A DNA stretch of 64,000 nucleotides from Leptobacterium flavescens (GCF_010671605.1 NZ_JAABOO010000001.1:1116001-1180000); one strand, 5' to 3'; numbered from the stretch's first letter, positions 45,154 to 54,263 are shown. Numbers and translations are program-made. The notes: generated from the letters alone by a model not told the origin.

Positions 45154-46894
45154 TTTTCTTTTTCTCTATATAATTATTTATTCTTTCTTCTAAAATAGCA
45201 AGGGTAACCGTGCCCTGTTCCAGGATCACTTCATGAAACTCCCTGATATCGAATTTACTTCCCAATTCTTCAGTGGCTTTTTCTCTTAGTTCCCTGATCT
45301 TGATCTCTCCCAGTTTATAGGAAAGTGCCTGGGCAGGCCATGAAATATAGCGGTCTACCTCTGTATTGATATTGTGAAGCGACAGGGCCGAATTCGTACT
45401 CATAAACTCCACAGCCTGTTCCCTGCTCCAGTTTTTTGCATGAATTCCGGTATCTACTACCAATCTACAGGCTCTCCACATCTCATAGGTAAGCTTCCCG
45501 AAACGCTCGTAAGGGGTTCTGTAGATTCCCATTTCCTCACCGAGGTATTCGGAATAAAGTCCCCATCCTTCTCCAAAGGCAGAAATATAGAGGTTCTTTC
45601 TGAACTGAGGAATACTGTCTCCCAGTTCTTTGTTAAGGCTTCCCTGTAAGTGATGCCCGGGAACTGCTTCGTGGGCAGTCAGTGACGGAAGTGCATATAA
45701 AGGCCTGCTGCTTAAATTATAGGTATTTACCCAGTAATAACCGGGTTCTGTACTGTTCTTTTCGGTACCGATATATCTTCCGGTAGTATATTTTGGTGCT
45801 ATAGCTGTTGGAACGGGTGCCACTCCGTAAGGTTTACGCGGAAGCGTAATAAAATACCTTGGCAATTGAGCATCTATACGTTTGGAAATATCTCTGGCTT
45901 CTTTTAAAAGAGCTTCTGCAGAAGTGGGATAAAACTGCTTATCCGTTCTGAGAAACAGAAGGAAATCTGCAAAGCTCCCCTTAAAATTCACCTCTTTTAT
46001 AATAGCTTCCATCTCCGATCTGATCCTGGCTACTTCTTCAAGCCCGATCTGATGTATTTCATCCGGACTGAGGTCCAGAGTGGTATATCTTTTTATCTGA
46101 TTCTGGTAATAGGCTTCTCCGTTAGGGACTGTCGATACTCCCAGTTTATCTCTTGTATTTGGCAGGTATTCCGTTTCAAAGAATTCCTTTATCCTTTTAA
46201 ACTGAGGGACCACACTGGAGTTTATCGCCTCCCTGGCAGCGGTCAGTACCGAATCTTTTTGTTCTTCACTGAGGCTGACCGGAAGTTCCTTAAAAGGTGA
46301 ATAATAGAAACTCTCTTCAGCACTCTCTACAATATGATCGTTATAGGTAGATTCATATCCTTTAAAGATCACCTTGGGTTGGGATACTCCTTTTTCAAGC
46401 CCCCTTCTCAGGTTTACCAGATGCTGATCTACAAAAACCGGTAAAGCATTGAGTTTATTCAGATATTCCCTTACCTGCTTATAATTGGTAAGCTTTCTTG
46501 CCATATAAGGCAGGCTGTTGTGAAAACCTGCATCGGAGAGCAAGGGGTTTAGATACGCTTCGAATTCGTAAAAGTCTATTCGCTGCTGAAGAACATACTT
46601 TAAAAGTTCTACCGATATCCTGTCGGTCTCTTTCAGGTCGTCCGTTGCTATAGCCTGCAATTCTTCCAGTTTCCCCCTGGCAAAATCTGCTTCCGATTTA
46701 TAGTGTTCTTCCGTAAACAAACCAAGAGGGTATGACTCTTCATCATACCCTTCGTGATCCTGAACACTTGTAATAATGGAATTTAATTCTTCTGAAGCCC
46801 CCCCATTATTTTGAGATTGTTTTTCTGCACATCCGTAGGCAAGCAGAATTGATAATACCCCAAAGGGGAGATACTTTTTAAGTTTTAAATCCAT
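45146..46894 (-). CDS. DUF885 family zinc peptidase, lipoprotein
   Basis: A 582-residue lipoprotein (AYGC lipobox, Cys22) of the DUF885 family. The zinc motif HEAVPGHH is in the middle of the protein, and the downstream FGEGWGLYSEYLGEE supplies the third ligand. DUF885 proteins are predicted or shown peptidases of the M32/M3-like clan; substrates are mostly unknown. Its position inside the hydroxyproline operon, overlapping the epimerase and 12 nt from the dehydrogenase gene, suggests that it acts on Hyp-containing peptides in the periplasm. Confidence 0.88.
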   Translation of the reverse strand: MDLKLKKYLPFGVLSILLAYGCAEKQSQNNGGASEELNSIITSVQDHEGYDEESYPLGLFTEEHYKSEADFARGKLEELQAIATDDLKETDRISVELLKYVLQQRIDFYEFEAYLNPLLSDAGFHNSLPYMARKLTNYKQVREYLNKLNALPVFVDQHLVNLRRGLEKGVSQPKVIFKGYESTYNDHIVESAEESFYYSPFKELPVSLSEEQKDSVLTAAREAINSSVVPQFKRIKEFFETEYLPNTRDKLGVSTVPNGEAYYQNQIKRYTTLDLSPDEIHQIGLEEVARIRSEMEAIIKEVNFKGSFADFLLFLRTDKQFYPTSAEALLKEARDISKRIDAQLPRYFITLPRKPYGVAPVPTAIAPKYTTGRYIGTEKNSTEPGYYWVNTYNLSSRPLYALPSLTAHEAVPGHHLQGSLNKELGDSIPQFRKNLYISAFGEGWGLYSEYLGEEMGIYRTPYERFGKLTYEMWRACRLVVDTGIHAKNWSREQAVEFMSTNSALSLHNINTEVDRYISWPAQALSYKLGEIKIRELREKATEELGSKFDIREFHEVILEQGTVTLAILEERINNYIEKKKNE

Positions 46895-46906
46895 AATGTC
46901 TAATTT

Positions 46907-48430
46907 TTATTTTAACGCTTCCGGCAGGAGTTCCTTAGGGAAATCCTGGAAAGAGAAGGGACGCACCCATCTCTTTATGGCATTTATTCCAACTGCCGTA
47001 TACCTGGAATCTGTCGATGCGGGATAAGGCCCTCCGTGTGTCATGGAAGCACAAACTTCCACTCCGGTTGGAACCCCGTTAAAAATAATTCTCCCTACAC
47101 GCTGCTGAAGCGTATCGACAATAGTTCCCAAATCCTGATATTCTTCTTCATCTGCAATAAGGGTACCTGTAAGCTGCCCTTCCAGCTGGTCTATAATATT
47201 TACCAGCTCTTCCTCATCTTTACATTGTACGACCATAGAAAAAGGTCCGAATACTTCGTGATGAAGGTTTTTATTCGCCAGAAAAGAAGCTCCGCTAACT
47301 TTTGCTATCTGAGAAGCAGCAAAATTCTCCTGGGTGGCTGTTTCGTATTCTGCCACCACTTCAAGTCCTTCCTGCGCACTTATGCTCGATCTCATCTTGT
47401 CGTAATTGGCTTTGATATTCGGGTGCAGCATACATTGTGCATCTACAGCTACGGTTTTTTGAGCCAGGTCTTCGATAAAAGCATCCGAAGCATCATTTTT
47501 CATACACAGCAATAAGCCCGGATTGGTACAAAACTGTCCGGTTCCCAGCGTTATTGAACTTGCATAAGTCGTTGCCAGCTGCTCTCTCCTGTTCTCCATA
47601 GCTCCCGGCATCATTATAACAGGGTTTATACTTCCCATTTCGGCAAATACCGGAATAGGTTCTTCTCTGGATGCTGCAATGTCATAAAGGGCTCTTCCTC
47701 CTCTGATACTACCTGTAAAGCCAACTGCCTTTACACCAGGATGTTTAACCAACTGAACCCCTACTTCTATTCCACTACTGTTTAAATTAGAGAAAACCCC
47801 TTCCGGCATTCCTGTTTTTTCAGCGGCCTTTACAACGGCCGAAGCTACCATTTCTCCTGTTCCTGCATGCATGGGGTGCGATTTTACGATGATAGGACAT
47901 CCTGCAGCCAGAGCACTGGCGGCATCACCTCCTGCAGTTGAGAACGCAAGCGGAAAATTACTGGCTCCGAAAACAACTACAGGCCCTAAAGGGATAAGAA
48001 GTTTACGAAGATCCGGTTTTGGAAGTGGTTCCCTGCCCGGGATCGCTTCATCTATAGATATTTCTCTCCAGTTTTCATCAGAGATCAGGTCGGCAAAGGC
48101 TCTTAACTGACCAATGGTCCTTCCTCTTTCTCCCATAGCCCTTCCCTGGGGTAATCCCGATTCGGAGCTGTACACTTCCAGAAGTTCATCTCCCAAAGCA
48201 AGGATCTCATCAGCTATGGCATTAAGGAAAGCCGCCCTTTTTGTTCCGGGAACATTCCTGTACACGCGAAAAGCAGAAGAAGCCAATGCTACGGCTTCAT
48301 CTATTTCTTCGGGAGTTGCCTCTGTCAACTCATACTGATTGGGAATGTTCAATTTCGGATTAAAAGTGGTAAAGGTCTTATTTCCTTTGGCCGATAATTT
48401 ATTCCCAATATAATTTTTTCCTGTGATCAT
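46907..48430 (-). CDS. Alpha-ketoglutarate semialdehyde (2,5-dioxovalerate) dehydrogenase
   Basis: A 507-residue aldehyde dehydrogenase. The catalytic Cys is in GTGQFCTNPG, the general-base Glu in FAEMGSINP and the NAD(P) loop is FTGSIRGGRALYD. The substitution pattern (GQFCTNPG with PGLLLC after it) matches ketoglutarate-semialdehyde dehydrogenases of sugar-acid and hydroxyproline pathways. It would oxidise 2,5-dioxopentanoate, made by the LhpC-type deaminase encoded next, to alpha-ketoglutarate. 12 nt separate it from the DUF885 gene and 18 nt from the deaminase gene. Confidence 0.92.
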   Translation of the reverse strand: MITGKNYIGNKLSAKGNKTFTTFNPKLNIPNQYELTEATPEEIDEAVALASSAFRVYRNVPGTKRAAFLNAIADEILALGDELLEVYSSESGLPQGRAMGERGRTIGQLRAFADLISDENWREISIDEAIPGREPLPKPDLRKLLIPLGPVVVFGASNFPLAFSTAGGDAASALAAGCPIIVKSHPMHAGTGEMVASAVVKAAEKTGMPEGVFSNLNSSGIEVGVQLVKHPGVKAVGFTGSIRGGRALYDIAASREEPIPVFAEMGSINPVIMMPGAMENRREQLATTYASSITLGTGQFCTNPGLLLCMKNDASDAFIEDLAQKTVAVDAQCMLHPNIKANYDKMRSSISAQEGLEVVAEYETATQENFAASQIAKVSGASFLANKNLHHEVFGPFSMVVQCKDEEELVNIIDQLEGQLTGTLIADEEEYQDLGTIVDTLQQRVGRIIFNGVPTGVEVCASMTHGGPYPASTDSRYTAVGINAIKRWVRPFSFQDFPKELLPEALK

Positions 48431-48448
48431 TTTATTTTTTTACTGTTC

Positions 48449-49381
48449 TTAAACCGTTCTTAACTGAAGGGATTTATAATCAGGTAAAACGGGTCTGCTG
48501 TTTAATCCTTTCTCAATAACCGAAAGGACGTGTTCCCTCTCTGCTCCTGTTAAAGGAAGTCTGGGTGCTCTTACATTTTCAGTACCTATTCCGGTAGCTA
48601 CTTCTGCAAGTTTAATATTCTGCACTAATTTAGAATTAATATCTAACTCCAGCAACGGTAAAAACCATCTGTAAATTTCTATTGCCTCACTTGTTCTTCC
48701 CGCTTTTTGCAATTCGTAGATCGCTACAGTTTCTGCCGGAAAAGCATCAACAAGACCGGCAACCCAACCGTCAGCCCCCATTAAAAGGCTTTCCAGTGCC
48801 AGGGTATCCACTCCGCATAAGATCTTTAAGCGGTTCCCAAAACGGTTTTTGATCCTGGTTACATTAGAAATATCTCTGGTTGATTCTTTTACAGCCTGGA
48901 TATTCGGACATTCATCCAGTAATTCTTCAAACATATCAAGGGTAACCTCAATACCATAATCTACAGGATTGTTGTATACCATAATAGGAAGGTCTGTACT
49001 GTTGGCTACTTCCTTAAAATAAGTAATGGTTTCTCTTTTCCCGGCTTTATAGCGCATAGGAGGTAACATCATCAATCCTTCAGCTCCATCTTCCTTGGCC
49101 TTACGGGCTGCTTCTATAGCACCTTTTGTGGTCTGCTCTGCAATATTAATGATTACAGGAACCTTCCCTTCAACAATTTGCACGGCAGTTCTGACAAGGG
49201 TCCTTTTCTCGGAATCGCTAAGTGTACTGGCTTCTCCCAAGGTTCCTCCTAAAATTATACCATGAACTCCGGCATCTAATTGTGCCTTAACATTTACTTC
49301 AAACATCTGAAGGTCTAAAGTGTCTTCGTTAGTGAATTTTGTAGTCACTGCGGGCATTACCCCTACCCATTGTATACTCAT
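48449..49381 (-). CDS. Dihydrodipicolinate synthase-family deaminase (pyrroline-4-hydroxy-2-carboxylate deaminase)
   Basis: A 310-residue TIM-barrel enzyme of the DapA/NAL superfamily. The Schiff-base Lys is in IQAVKESTRD, and the tyrosine of the proton relay is in MVYNNPVDYG; GGTLGEAST is the carboxylate-binding loop. In hydroxyproline operons this branch (LhpC) converts 1-pyrroline-4-hydroxy-2-carboxylate to 2,5-dioxopentanoate and ammonia. DapA itself is unlikely given the neighbours. First gene of the minus-strand operon, divergent from an AraC regulator, with a good promoter box 24 nt upstream. Confidence 0.92.
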   Translation of the reverse strand: MSIQWVGVMPAVTTKFTNEDTLDLQMFEVNVKAQLDAGVHGIILGGTLGEASTLSDSEKRTLVRTAVQIVEGKVPVIINIAEQTTKGAIEAARKAKEDGAEGLMMLPPMRYKAGKRETITYFKEVANSTDLPIMVYNNPVDYGIEVTLDMFEELLDECPNIQAVKESTRDISNVTRIKNRFGNRLKILCGVDTLALESLLMGADGWVAGLVDAFPAETVAIYELQKAGRTSEAIEIYRWFLPLLELDINSKLVQNIKLAEVATGIGTENVRAPRLPLTGAEREHVLSVIEKGLNSRPVLPDYKSLQLRTV

Positions 49382-49404
49382 AACAAGTCTATTTTAAAGT
49401 ACAT

Positions 49405-49412
49405 CAAAAATA
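49405..49412 (-). promoter_or_regulatory. -7 promoter box of the hydroxyproline operon
   Basis: On the minus strand TATTTTTG matches TANNTTTG exactly, with its end 23 nt before the ATG at 49381. A short ATGC...GCAT dyad upstream (around 49425-49442) could be part of the AraC regulator's site. Confidence 0.55.
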
Positions 49413-49527
49413 GTTATAATCGGTGTATGCCATTATTTAGCATTTTAACAGAAAGTAATATAATATTAGCCTATATGAACTATGATTGTTGTTTTTCTAT
49501 TAATATTTGCATAATTTTAAGATCATT

Positions 49528-50397
49528 ATGAAAGTCCTACCTTTTAAAATACCGAAATCCACCGATACTTCCCTGATAGTACAGGAAGATCACGTACCTG
49601 CCTTATACGATAAGCTGCATCAACATGAAGAGATTCAGATTTCAGCTATTTTTAAGGGAGAAGGACAACTTATAGTAGGAGATTCTGTAAACGATTTTAA
49701 ACCGGGAGATATCCTGGTAATTGGCGGAAGTCTTCCTCATTTGTTTAAAAGCGACCCTTCCGACGAGGAGAAATCGCATATGATGTCGTTGTTCTTTACC
49801 AAAGAATCTTTCGGGGATCACTTTTTCGACCTTCCCGAATTCAGTGATCTGAACAATCTTTTTACGGAAGCGGAATACGGATTTAAGATCGTTCCGGCTC
49901 CGGAAGATAATTTTGATTTTGAAGGCCTGAAGAAATTTCTTGAGTACGACAAGCTCGATGCATTCATTAATTTTCTGGCATTGCTGAAAAGGTTGTGCTA
50001 TATGGAAAGAAAATCGCTGAGTTCATTTATCCACAAGAAAAAGTACACAGACAATGAAGGGAAAAGAATGAGTGCCGTATTTGAACTTGCAATGAATGAA
50101 TTTCACAGAGATATCACCCTGGAGGAAATAGCGGAGGTAGCGTCAATGTCTCCTAATGCCTTTTGCAGGTATTTCAAGCAACGGACGAATAAAACTTTTT
50201 TTGAGTTCCTTATCGAAGTCAGGATCGAGAATGCCTGTAAACTTCTGTCCAGGAGAAACGATCTTTCTGTTGCTGAGATCGCTTATCAATGTGGATTTAA
50301 GAATATTTCGAATTTCAACAGGAAATTCAAACTCCTCAAAAAAGTAGTTCCTTCAAAATACAGAAAACAAGGGCTTCCGGAATTAAAATACAGCTAA
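49528..50397 (+). CDS. AraC-family transcriptional regulator of the hydroxyproline operon
   Basis: A 289-residue regulator: cupin-like AraC_binding domain at the N-terminus (HQHEEIQISAI and GDILVIGGSLPHLFK mark the fold) and a C-terminal HTH_18 domain (about 190-285) with ITLEEIAEVASMSPNAFCRYF and LSVAEIAYQCGFKNISNFNRKF. ATG at 49528 is chosen over a TTG at 49507. It is divergent from the LhpC-type gene with a 146-bp gap, so it most likely activates the hydroxyproline operon in response to hydroxyproline or a pathway intermediate. It is not next to the 20.5-34.1 kb operon but could regulate that too. Confidence 0.9.
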   Translation: MKVLPFKIPKSTDTSLIVQEDHVPALYDKLHQHEEIQISAIFKGEGQLIVGDSVNDFKPGDILVIGGSLPHLFKSDPSDEEKSHMMSLFFTKESFGDHFFDLPEFSDLNNLFTEAEYGFKIVPAPEDNFDFEGLKKFLEYDKLDAFINFLALLKRLCYMERKSLSSFIHKKKYTDNEGKRMSAVFELAMNEFHRDITLEEIAEVASMSPNAFCRYFKQRTNKTFFEFLIEVRIENACKLLSRRNDLSVAEIAYQCGFKNISNFNRKFKLLKKVVPSKYRKQGLPELKYS

Positions 50398-50462
50398 TTC
50401 TCCTGCATTAATAAAGGCACTAAGAGACAATAATGACTACCTATAGTTGGTTGTGGATGTTT

Positions 50463-51275
50463 CTATTTTAAAATTCTGTTTACCGTAGCCTCCAGCAATT
50501 CTGCATCCAGTTCACTGCCAAAAGCCACTATTTCACCTTTCCCGTCTACCAGATATCCGTAGGGCAAACCTCCGGGCACCAAAGCTTTTATAAAAGGATC
50601 TCTCATTTTCTGCTCCTTCAGCACATGCTTCCAGGGCATAGGGGATCTCTCCTTTCTGAATTTTTCCACGATGGCAGCATTCCGGTCTAAAGAAACACTG
50701 AGTATCTCTATTTTATCACCGAATTTTTCCTTTATCGCCTCCAGCTTGGGGCGTTTGGCCACACACGGGGCACACCAGGTAGCTCAAAAATCCAGTAACA
50801 GATAAGAGCCTTTATAAGTACTATTACTAACCTTTCCGGTATCGTTAAAGGTGGTCAGTTCGAAATCGGGAAGTTGCTCTCCTTTAATGTATTTTGCATT
50901 ACTTTTCATCAACTGAAATATTCCGGGCTTATCCTTCATATATTCATTGTTGTAATGAAAAGTCCCCACAATCGTGTTCCCGTTAATTTTTCCTTTGTAT
51001 TCTATCAGGACGCCTTCTTTGTTTTCCCTGCTCAGGTAAAATTCATTCCCTTTTATTTTAAGGGTGTAGCTTACATTAAAGTTATTTTGAGAAGGGAAAT
51101 CCACAGTAGCTGCATAACCCTGATCCGTCTGCCTGATATGCAGGTTAAAATTAACCACATAGGCATTGACAATACGCGATCCTTTCCACTCTCCCCTTAG
51201 TTCGGAGGTTTCTACCGGGTTTGAATAAGCCGGTAAAAGGCAGCAAAGGATCAGAAATAGAGTGATTGCTCTCAT
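50463..51275 (-). pseudogene. TlpA/AhpC-type thioredoxin protein interrupted by an in-frame TGA
   Basis: One reading frame from 51275 to 50463 contains a single TGA at 50786-50784. Upstream: a signal peptide, a lipocalin-like domain (GEWKGS) and the start of a thioredoxin fold (EQLPDFELTTFNDTG, then YLLLDF). Immediately after the stop the frame continues ATWCAPCVAKRP, the redox CxxC site, and runs through the rest of the thioredoxin domain (PGGLPYGYLVDGKG) to a normal end. Family members read DFWATWC here, so the TGA is a one-base change of TGG (Trp). The rest of the frame is intact, which points to a recent mutation, a sequencing error or readthrough. It starts 24 nt after the related small gene. 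Confidence 0.85.
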
Positions 51276-51299
51276 AGTTGTTCGTTTTTTGATTGATAA

Positions 51300-51707
51300 T
51301 TAACGACTTCTTTTAAGGGAAAATACTTCCTGCGAGGTATCGTTCTTTACATTTCTGTAGAGAACACTTCCAGCCATTTTACCGTCTTTGGGCTTTCCTC
51401 TGAAATCGAATTTTTCATTATTTACCACGATTTCCACATGAATTTCCTCTCCGGAGCAGATCTTGGTAAAAGCGGTAATTCTATCCCTTGTGATCCCGGG
51501 GATGGAAATTTCAGATCTCAGATCGCCGTCTTCCTCAGAGATATAAACGGTAAACTTCTTTAGTTCTCCGTCATGGGTAAAGCTTCCCTTCCACTCTCCC
51601 ACGGCTTCTTTAAGATCCAGGGGTTCAGGTATCGGGCATGATTGTGCATTGATCGAGGTCGTTCCTGCGATGACCAAAAAGATCAGAAGATTTAAATACG
51701 TTTTCAT
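51300..51707 (-). CDS. Small secreted lipocalin-like protein
   Basis: A 135-residue protein with a signal peptide ending near SINAQS. The mature domain contains GEWKGSF, an alternating strand pattern, FDFRGKPKDGKMAGSV and a closing EVFSLKRS. The same pattern (GEWKGS, YKGKINGNTIVGT, FQLMKS) makes up the N-terminal domain of the adjacent interrupted thioredoxin gene, so the two are tandem paralogues. Its promoter carries a copy of the 63-nt element that also lies upstream of the outer-membrane receptor gene. Function unknown. Confidence 0.75.
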   Translation of the reverse strand: MKTYLNLLIFLVIAGTTSINAQSCPIPEPLDLKEAVGEWKGSFTHDGELKKFTVYISEEDGDLRSEISIPGITRDRITAFTKICSGEEIHVEIVVNNEKFDFRGKPKDGKMAGSVLYRNVKNDTSQEVFSLKRSR

Positions 51708-51754
51708 AAGATTAAGATTTATAGTTTATTCAAAGTAAAGGCTTACACCGGCGC

Positions 51755-51817
51755 CTATGGGCTATCAAAATGTCAACAAGTCCCATTTAAAGGTTAAAAG
51801 AGTTAAGCAGAAGTTAA
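51755..51817 (-). promoter_or_regulatory. 63-nt promoter element with GTTAA triplet (copy 1)
   Basis: By manual alignment, about 48 of 63 positions are identical without gaps to the element at 54201-54263. It contains CTATGGG at its left end and three (A/G)GTTAA units at 51792, 51801 and 51812, spaced 9 and 11 nt. It is 48-110 bp upstream of the ATG of the small secreted gene (51707). The repeated GTTAA words with 11-nt spacing fit an OmpR-family response regulator site. Confidence 0.6.
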
Positions 51818-51824
51818 TTCCCGG

Positions 51825-54161
51825 CTAGTCTACGTTTCCGCTATTGTACCTTCTTTGTTTCCTCAACCTGTTTTGCTGATTATTCTGTCCGAAGGAGAAA
51901 TTATATCTCATGGTCAGGTAAGCGTAGCGGGAAAAAGGTTTTCTGAAAGTACGTTCGGACAGATCGTTCAGGTTCCTTTCAACATCGAATTCGGAGGTAT
52001 TGAAAATATCATTGATCCTCAGGATAAGTTGTCCTTTATTCTTGAGTATCCGCTTACTGACTGCCAGATCCAATCTGTAATTCGTCTGTATTTCCTGTTG
52101 AAGGTTTTGCCTTCTGGGATTAAGGTTACCGTTGAGTTGAACACTCCAGCTTTTGGCAAATCTAAAATCGTTCTGAAGCCTGTATTGCTGGGAAAAAGTA
52201 TGGGTATTGGCAAACTGTTGTGTTTCAAAATCGGAAAAGTAATAGTTCATACTCAGGTTGGAACTCCACCATTTAGACCAGTTGATCCGGGAAAATAATT
52301 CTATCCCGTATTGTCGGGACGTACCTATATTGTCGAAAGTATTGATGATAAAATCGCCTTCCCGGATAAAGATAAATTGTATAACATCGTCTATTTGAGA
52401 ATAAAAAGCCGAAGCATTGAGGTTGATTTTTTTAAACTTCCGGTTGTAATTCAATTCTACCTTATTAGCAAAGGAAGGCCTTAAGAACGGGTTTCCCCTT
52501 CTTCTGTTCAGGTTCCCCTGTTCTACGGTAAAAGGATTAAGGGAAAATATTCCGGGCCTGGAGATCCTGCGGGTATAATTGGCGCTGAATTCATTTTCCT
52601 TTACCTTATAGGACAGGCTAAAGGAAGGGAACAGATTGGTATAACTATCGTCGAAGGTCTCCACATCGTTACTATTCAGGTCTATGCGGTAATCTTCCAG
52701 TCGCAGGCCTCCTTTCAGGCTCAGCTTTTTAAACGTATGTTCGTATACGACATATGCTGCCAGGACACGGTCTTCGTACAGGAAGTTATCTTCTATAACG
52801 GTGATGGTTTCCGACTGTTCGGTGCGGTCCTGAAAATTATCCAGGTTTTTGAACTCGGCTTTCAGCCCGGTTTCCAGGGTGTTTCCTTTTTTGTTTTTTC
52901 TGTGATAATCGGCACTTAAAGTCGTTATGGTATTCTCTCTCCGCTGACTGTCATCGATTATAAAATCTGCCTGTCCCGCTTCCACTTCCCGCTGATCGAT
53001 CTGAAAAGTATTGGGAAAATTAGCCAGGTTGATATCGGCCTCCAGATAGTGGTTCCTCCCGTTAAATTCCTTCCGGTAATTGGCATTCAGTTCTTTGGAA
53101 ACATGTATATGCATATTTTCAGAATTAAACATGATCATACGTTCGGTACCGGTAGCCAATTCTTCGATCCGCGTGGCGGTTTCATCGGTCAGGCTATGCA
53201 CATTCCTGGCATATATCCCGGAAAACGACAAGGTATTTGTACTGTCTATAAAAATATCCACCCCGCTTTTCAGGTAGTTTACCCTTGCATTTTCGAACTC
53301 AGTGCCTGTTTGTTGTTCAATGATCTCATCGGTTGTTTGCCTGAGCGTATTTACACTCGACCCGAAATACGGGAATCGCAGGTTGTAATTCACATAAAAA
53401 TTAAACTTCCCGGAACGGTAATTTCCGCTGGGGGTAAAATGATATCGATCCTGTTCACCGATCCCGGCATTTACGCTAAAATTCCCTCCGTTCATCCTTG
53501 GCCTTCGGGTAATGATATTGATAAGGCCGGAAACACCTTCCGCATCGTATTTAGCAGAAGGATTGGTGATCACTTCTATCTGTTTAATAAGGTTGGAGGG
53601 CACCTGTGCAATAATATCGGCAGAAGACAAAGTAGAACGTTTCCCATCGATCATTATAATAACATTGTTGTCATTCCTGAGGCTGACATTCCCTGAAATA
53701 TCCACATCTACAGAAGGTATCTGACGCAGGATATTCTCGGTAGAGGCCCCGGCAGCCAGCAGGTCACGGCCAATATTGACCACTCTTTTATCGCTCTTAA
53801 ACTCTATGGTGGTCCGTTCTGCAGTCAGCACAACCTCGCCCAGCAATTCACGATTACTCTTCAGTTTTATATCCAGCTCTCTTTTAGAATTTCCGCTCAG
53901 GGAAACCGGAACCGTAAAATCCTGATAGCCGAGATAATTAACTTTCAGCGTATAGGTACCATTATCTATTCCGGTTAATTCGTAATGCCCGTCATCCTTG
54001 CTGATGGTATTCAGAACCACTTTATCATCTTTCAGGAGAATGATATCGGCCCAGCCGATAATTTCATTGGTATTAAAGTCGCTTATCTTTCCTGAAATAC
54101 TGTTCTGAGCGAGACCGAGGCTGCAAACAAGTAAGAAGAATACGTTAAGTTGAGTTCTCAT
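51825..54161 (-). CDS. TonB-dependent outer-membrane beta-barrel receptor
   Basis: A 778-residue outer-membrane protein with a signal peptide ending near LGLAQN, a CarboxypepD_reg-like domain (about 20-105; SISGKISDFNTNEIIG at its start), a plug domain (about 115-220, with GLINIITRRP) and an OMP_b-brl_2 barrel with an aromatic-rich C-terminal strand. The ligand is unknown; no SusD partner is adjacent, so it is not a SusCD glycan system. ATG at 54161 replaces a longer TTG frame. It is divergent from a two-component system that probably regulates it, and its promoter holds copy 2 of the 63-nt element. Confidence 0.9.
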   Translation of the reverse strand: MRTQLNVFFLLVCSLGLAQNSISGKISDFNTNEIIGWADIILLKDDKVVLNTISKDDGHYELTGIDNGTYTLKVNYLGYQDFTVPVSLSGNSKRELDIKLKSNRELLGEVVLTAERTTIEFKSDKRVVNIGRDLLAAGASTENILRQIPSVDVDISGNVSLRNDNNVIIMIDGKRSTLSSADIIAQVPSNLIKQIEVITNPSAKYDAEGVSGLINIITRRPRMNGGNFSVNAGIGEQDRYHFTPSGNYRSGKFNFYVNYNLRFPYFGSSVNTLRQTTDEIIEQQTGTEFENARVNYLKSGVDIFIDSTNTLSFSGIYARNVHSLTDETATRIEELATGTERMIMFNSENMHIHVSKELNANYRKEFNGRNHYLEADINLANFPNTFQIDQREVEAGQADFIIDDSQRRENTITTLSADYHRKNKKGNTLETGLKAEFKNLDNFQDRTEQSETITVIEDNFLYEDRVLAAYVVYEHTFKKLSLKGGLRLEDYRIDLNSNDVETFDDSYTNLFPSFSLSYKVKENEFSANYTRRISRPGIFSLNPFTVEQGNLNRRRGNPFLRPSFANKVELNYNRKFKKINLNASAFYSQIDDVIQFIFIREGDFIINTFDNIGTSRQYGIELFSRINWSKWWSSNLSMNYYFSDFETQQFANTHTFSQQYRLQNDFRFAKSWSVQLNGNLNPRRQNLQQEIQTNYRLDLAVSKRILKNKGQLILRINDIFNTSEFDVERNLNDLSERTFRKPFSRYAYLTMRYNFSFGQNNQQNRLRKQRRYNSGNVD

Positions 54162-54200
54162 ATTTTTTGTTTTTAACAAATTACCGGGGAATTAAAAGGG

Positions 54201-54263
54201 CTATGGGTTATTGATAAATCAATGAGAAACACTTAAAAGTTAAAAGAGTTAATGAGAAGTTAA
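54201..54263 (-). promoter_or_regulatory. 63-nt promoter element with GTTAA triplet (copy 2)
   Basis: CTATGGG at 54201 is followed at the same distance as in copy 1 by three AGTTAA units at 54238, 54247 and 54258. It lies 40-102 bp upstream of the receptor ATG (54161) and 54 bp from the divergent histidine kinase ATG (54317), so it may control both. Confidence 0.6.

Noticed and set aside
50784-50786. TGA as a selenocysteine codon
   Set aside because: The family has Trp, not Cys, at this position, and the CxxC that follows is intact; no selenocysteine-insertion hairpin could be recognised.
53049-53696. 215-residue open frame on the plus strand
   Set aside because: It lies entirely antisense to the outer-membrane receptor gene, whose domains are clear; composition is that of a shadow frame.
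51825-54161. SusC-type glycan receptor
   Set aside because: No SusD partner and the barrel belongs to the shorter OMP_b-brl type (about 780 residues rather than about 1000).
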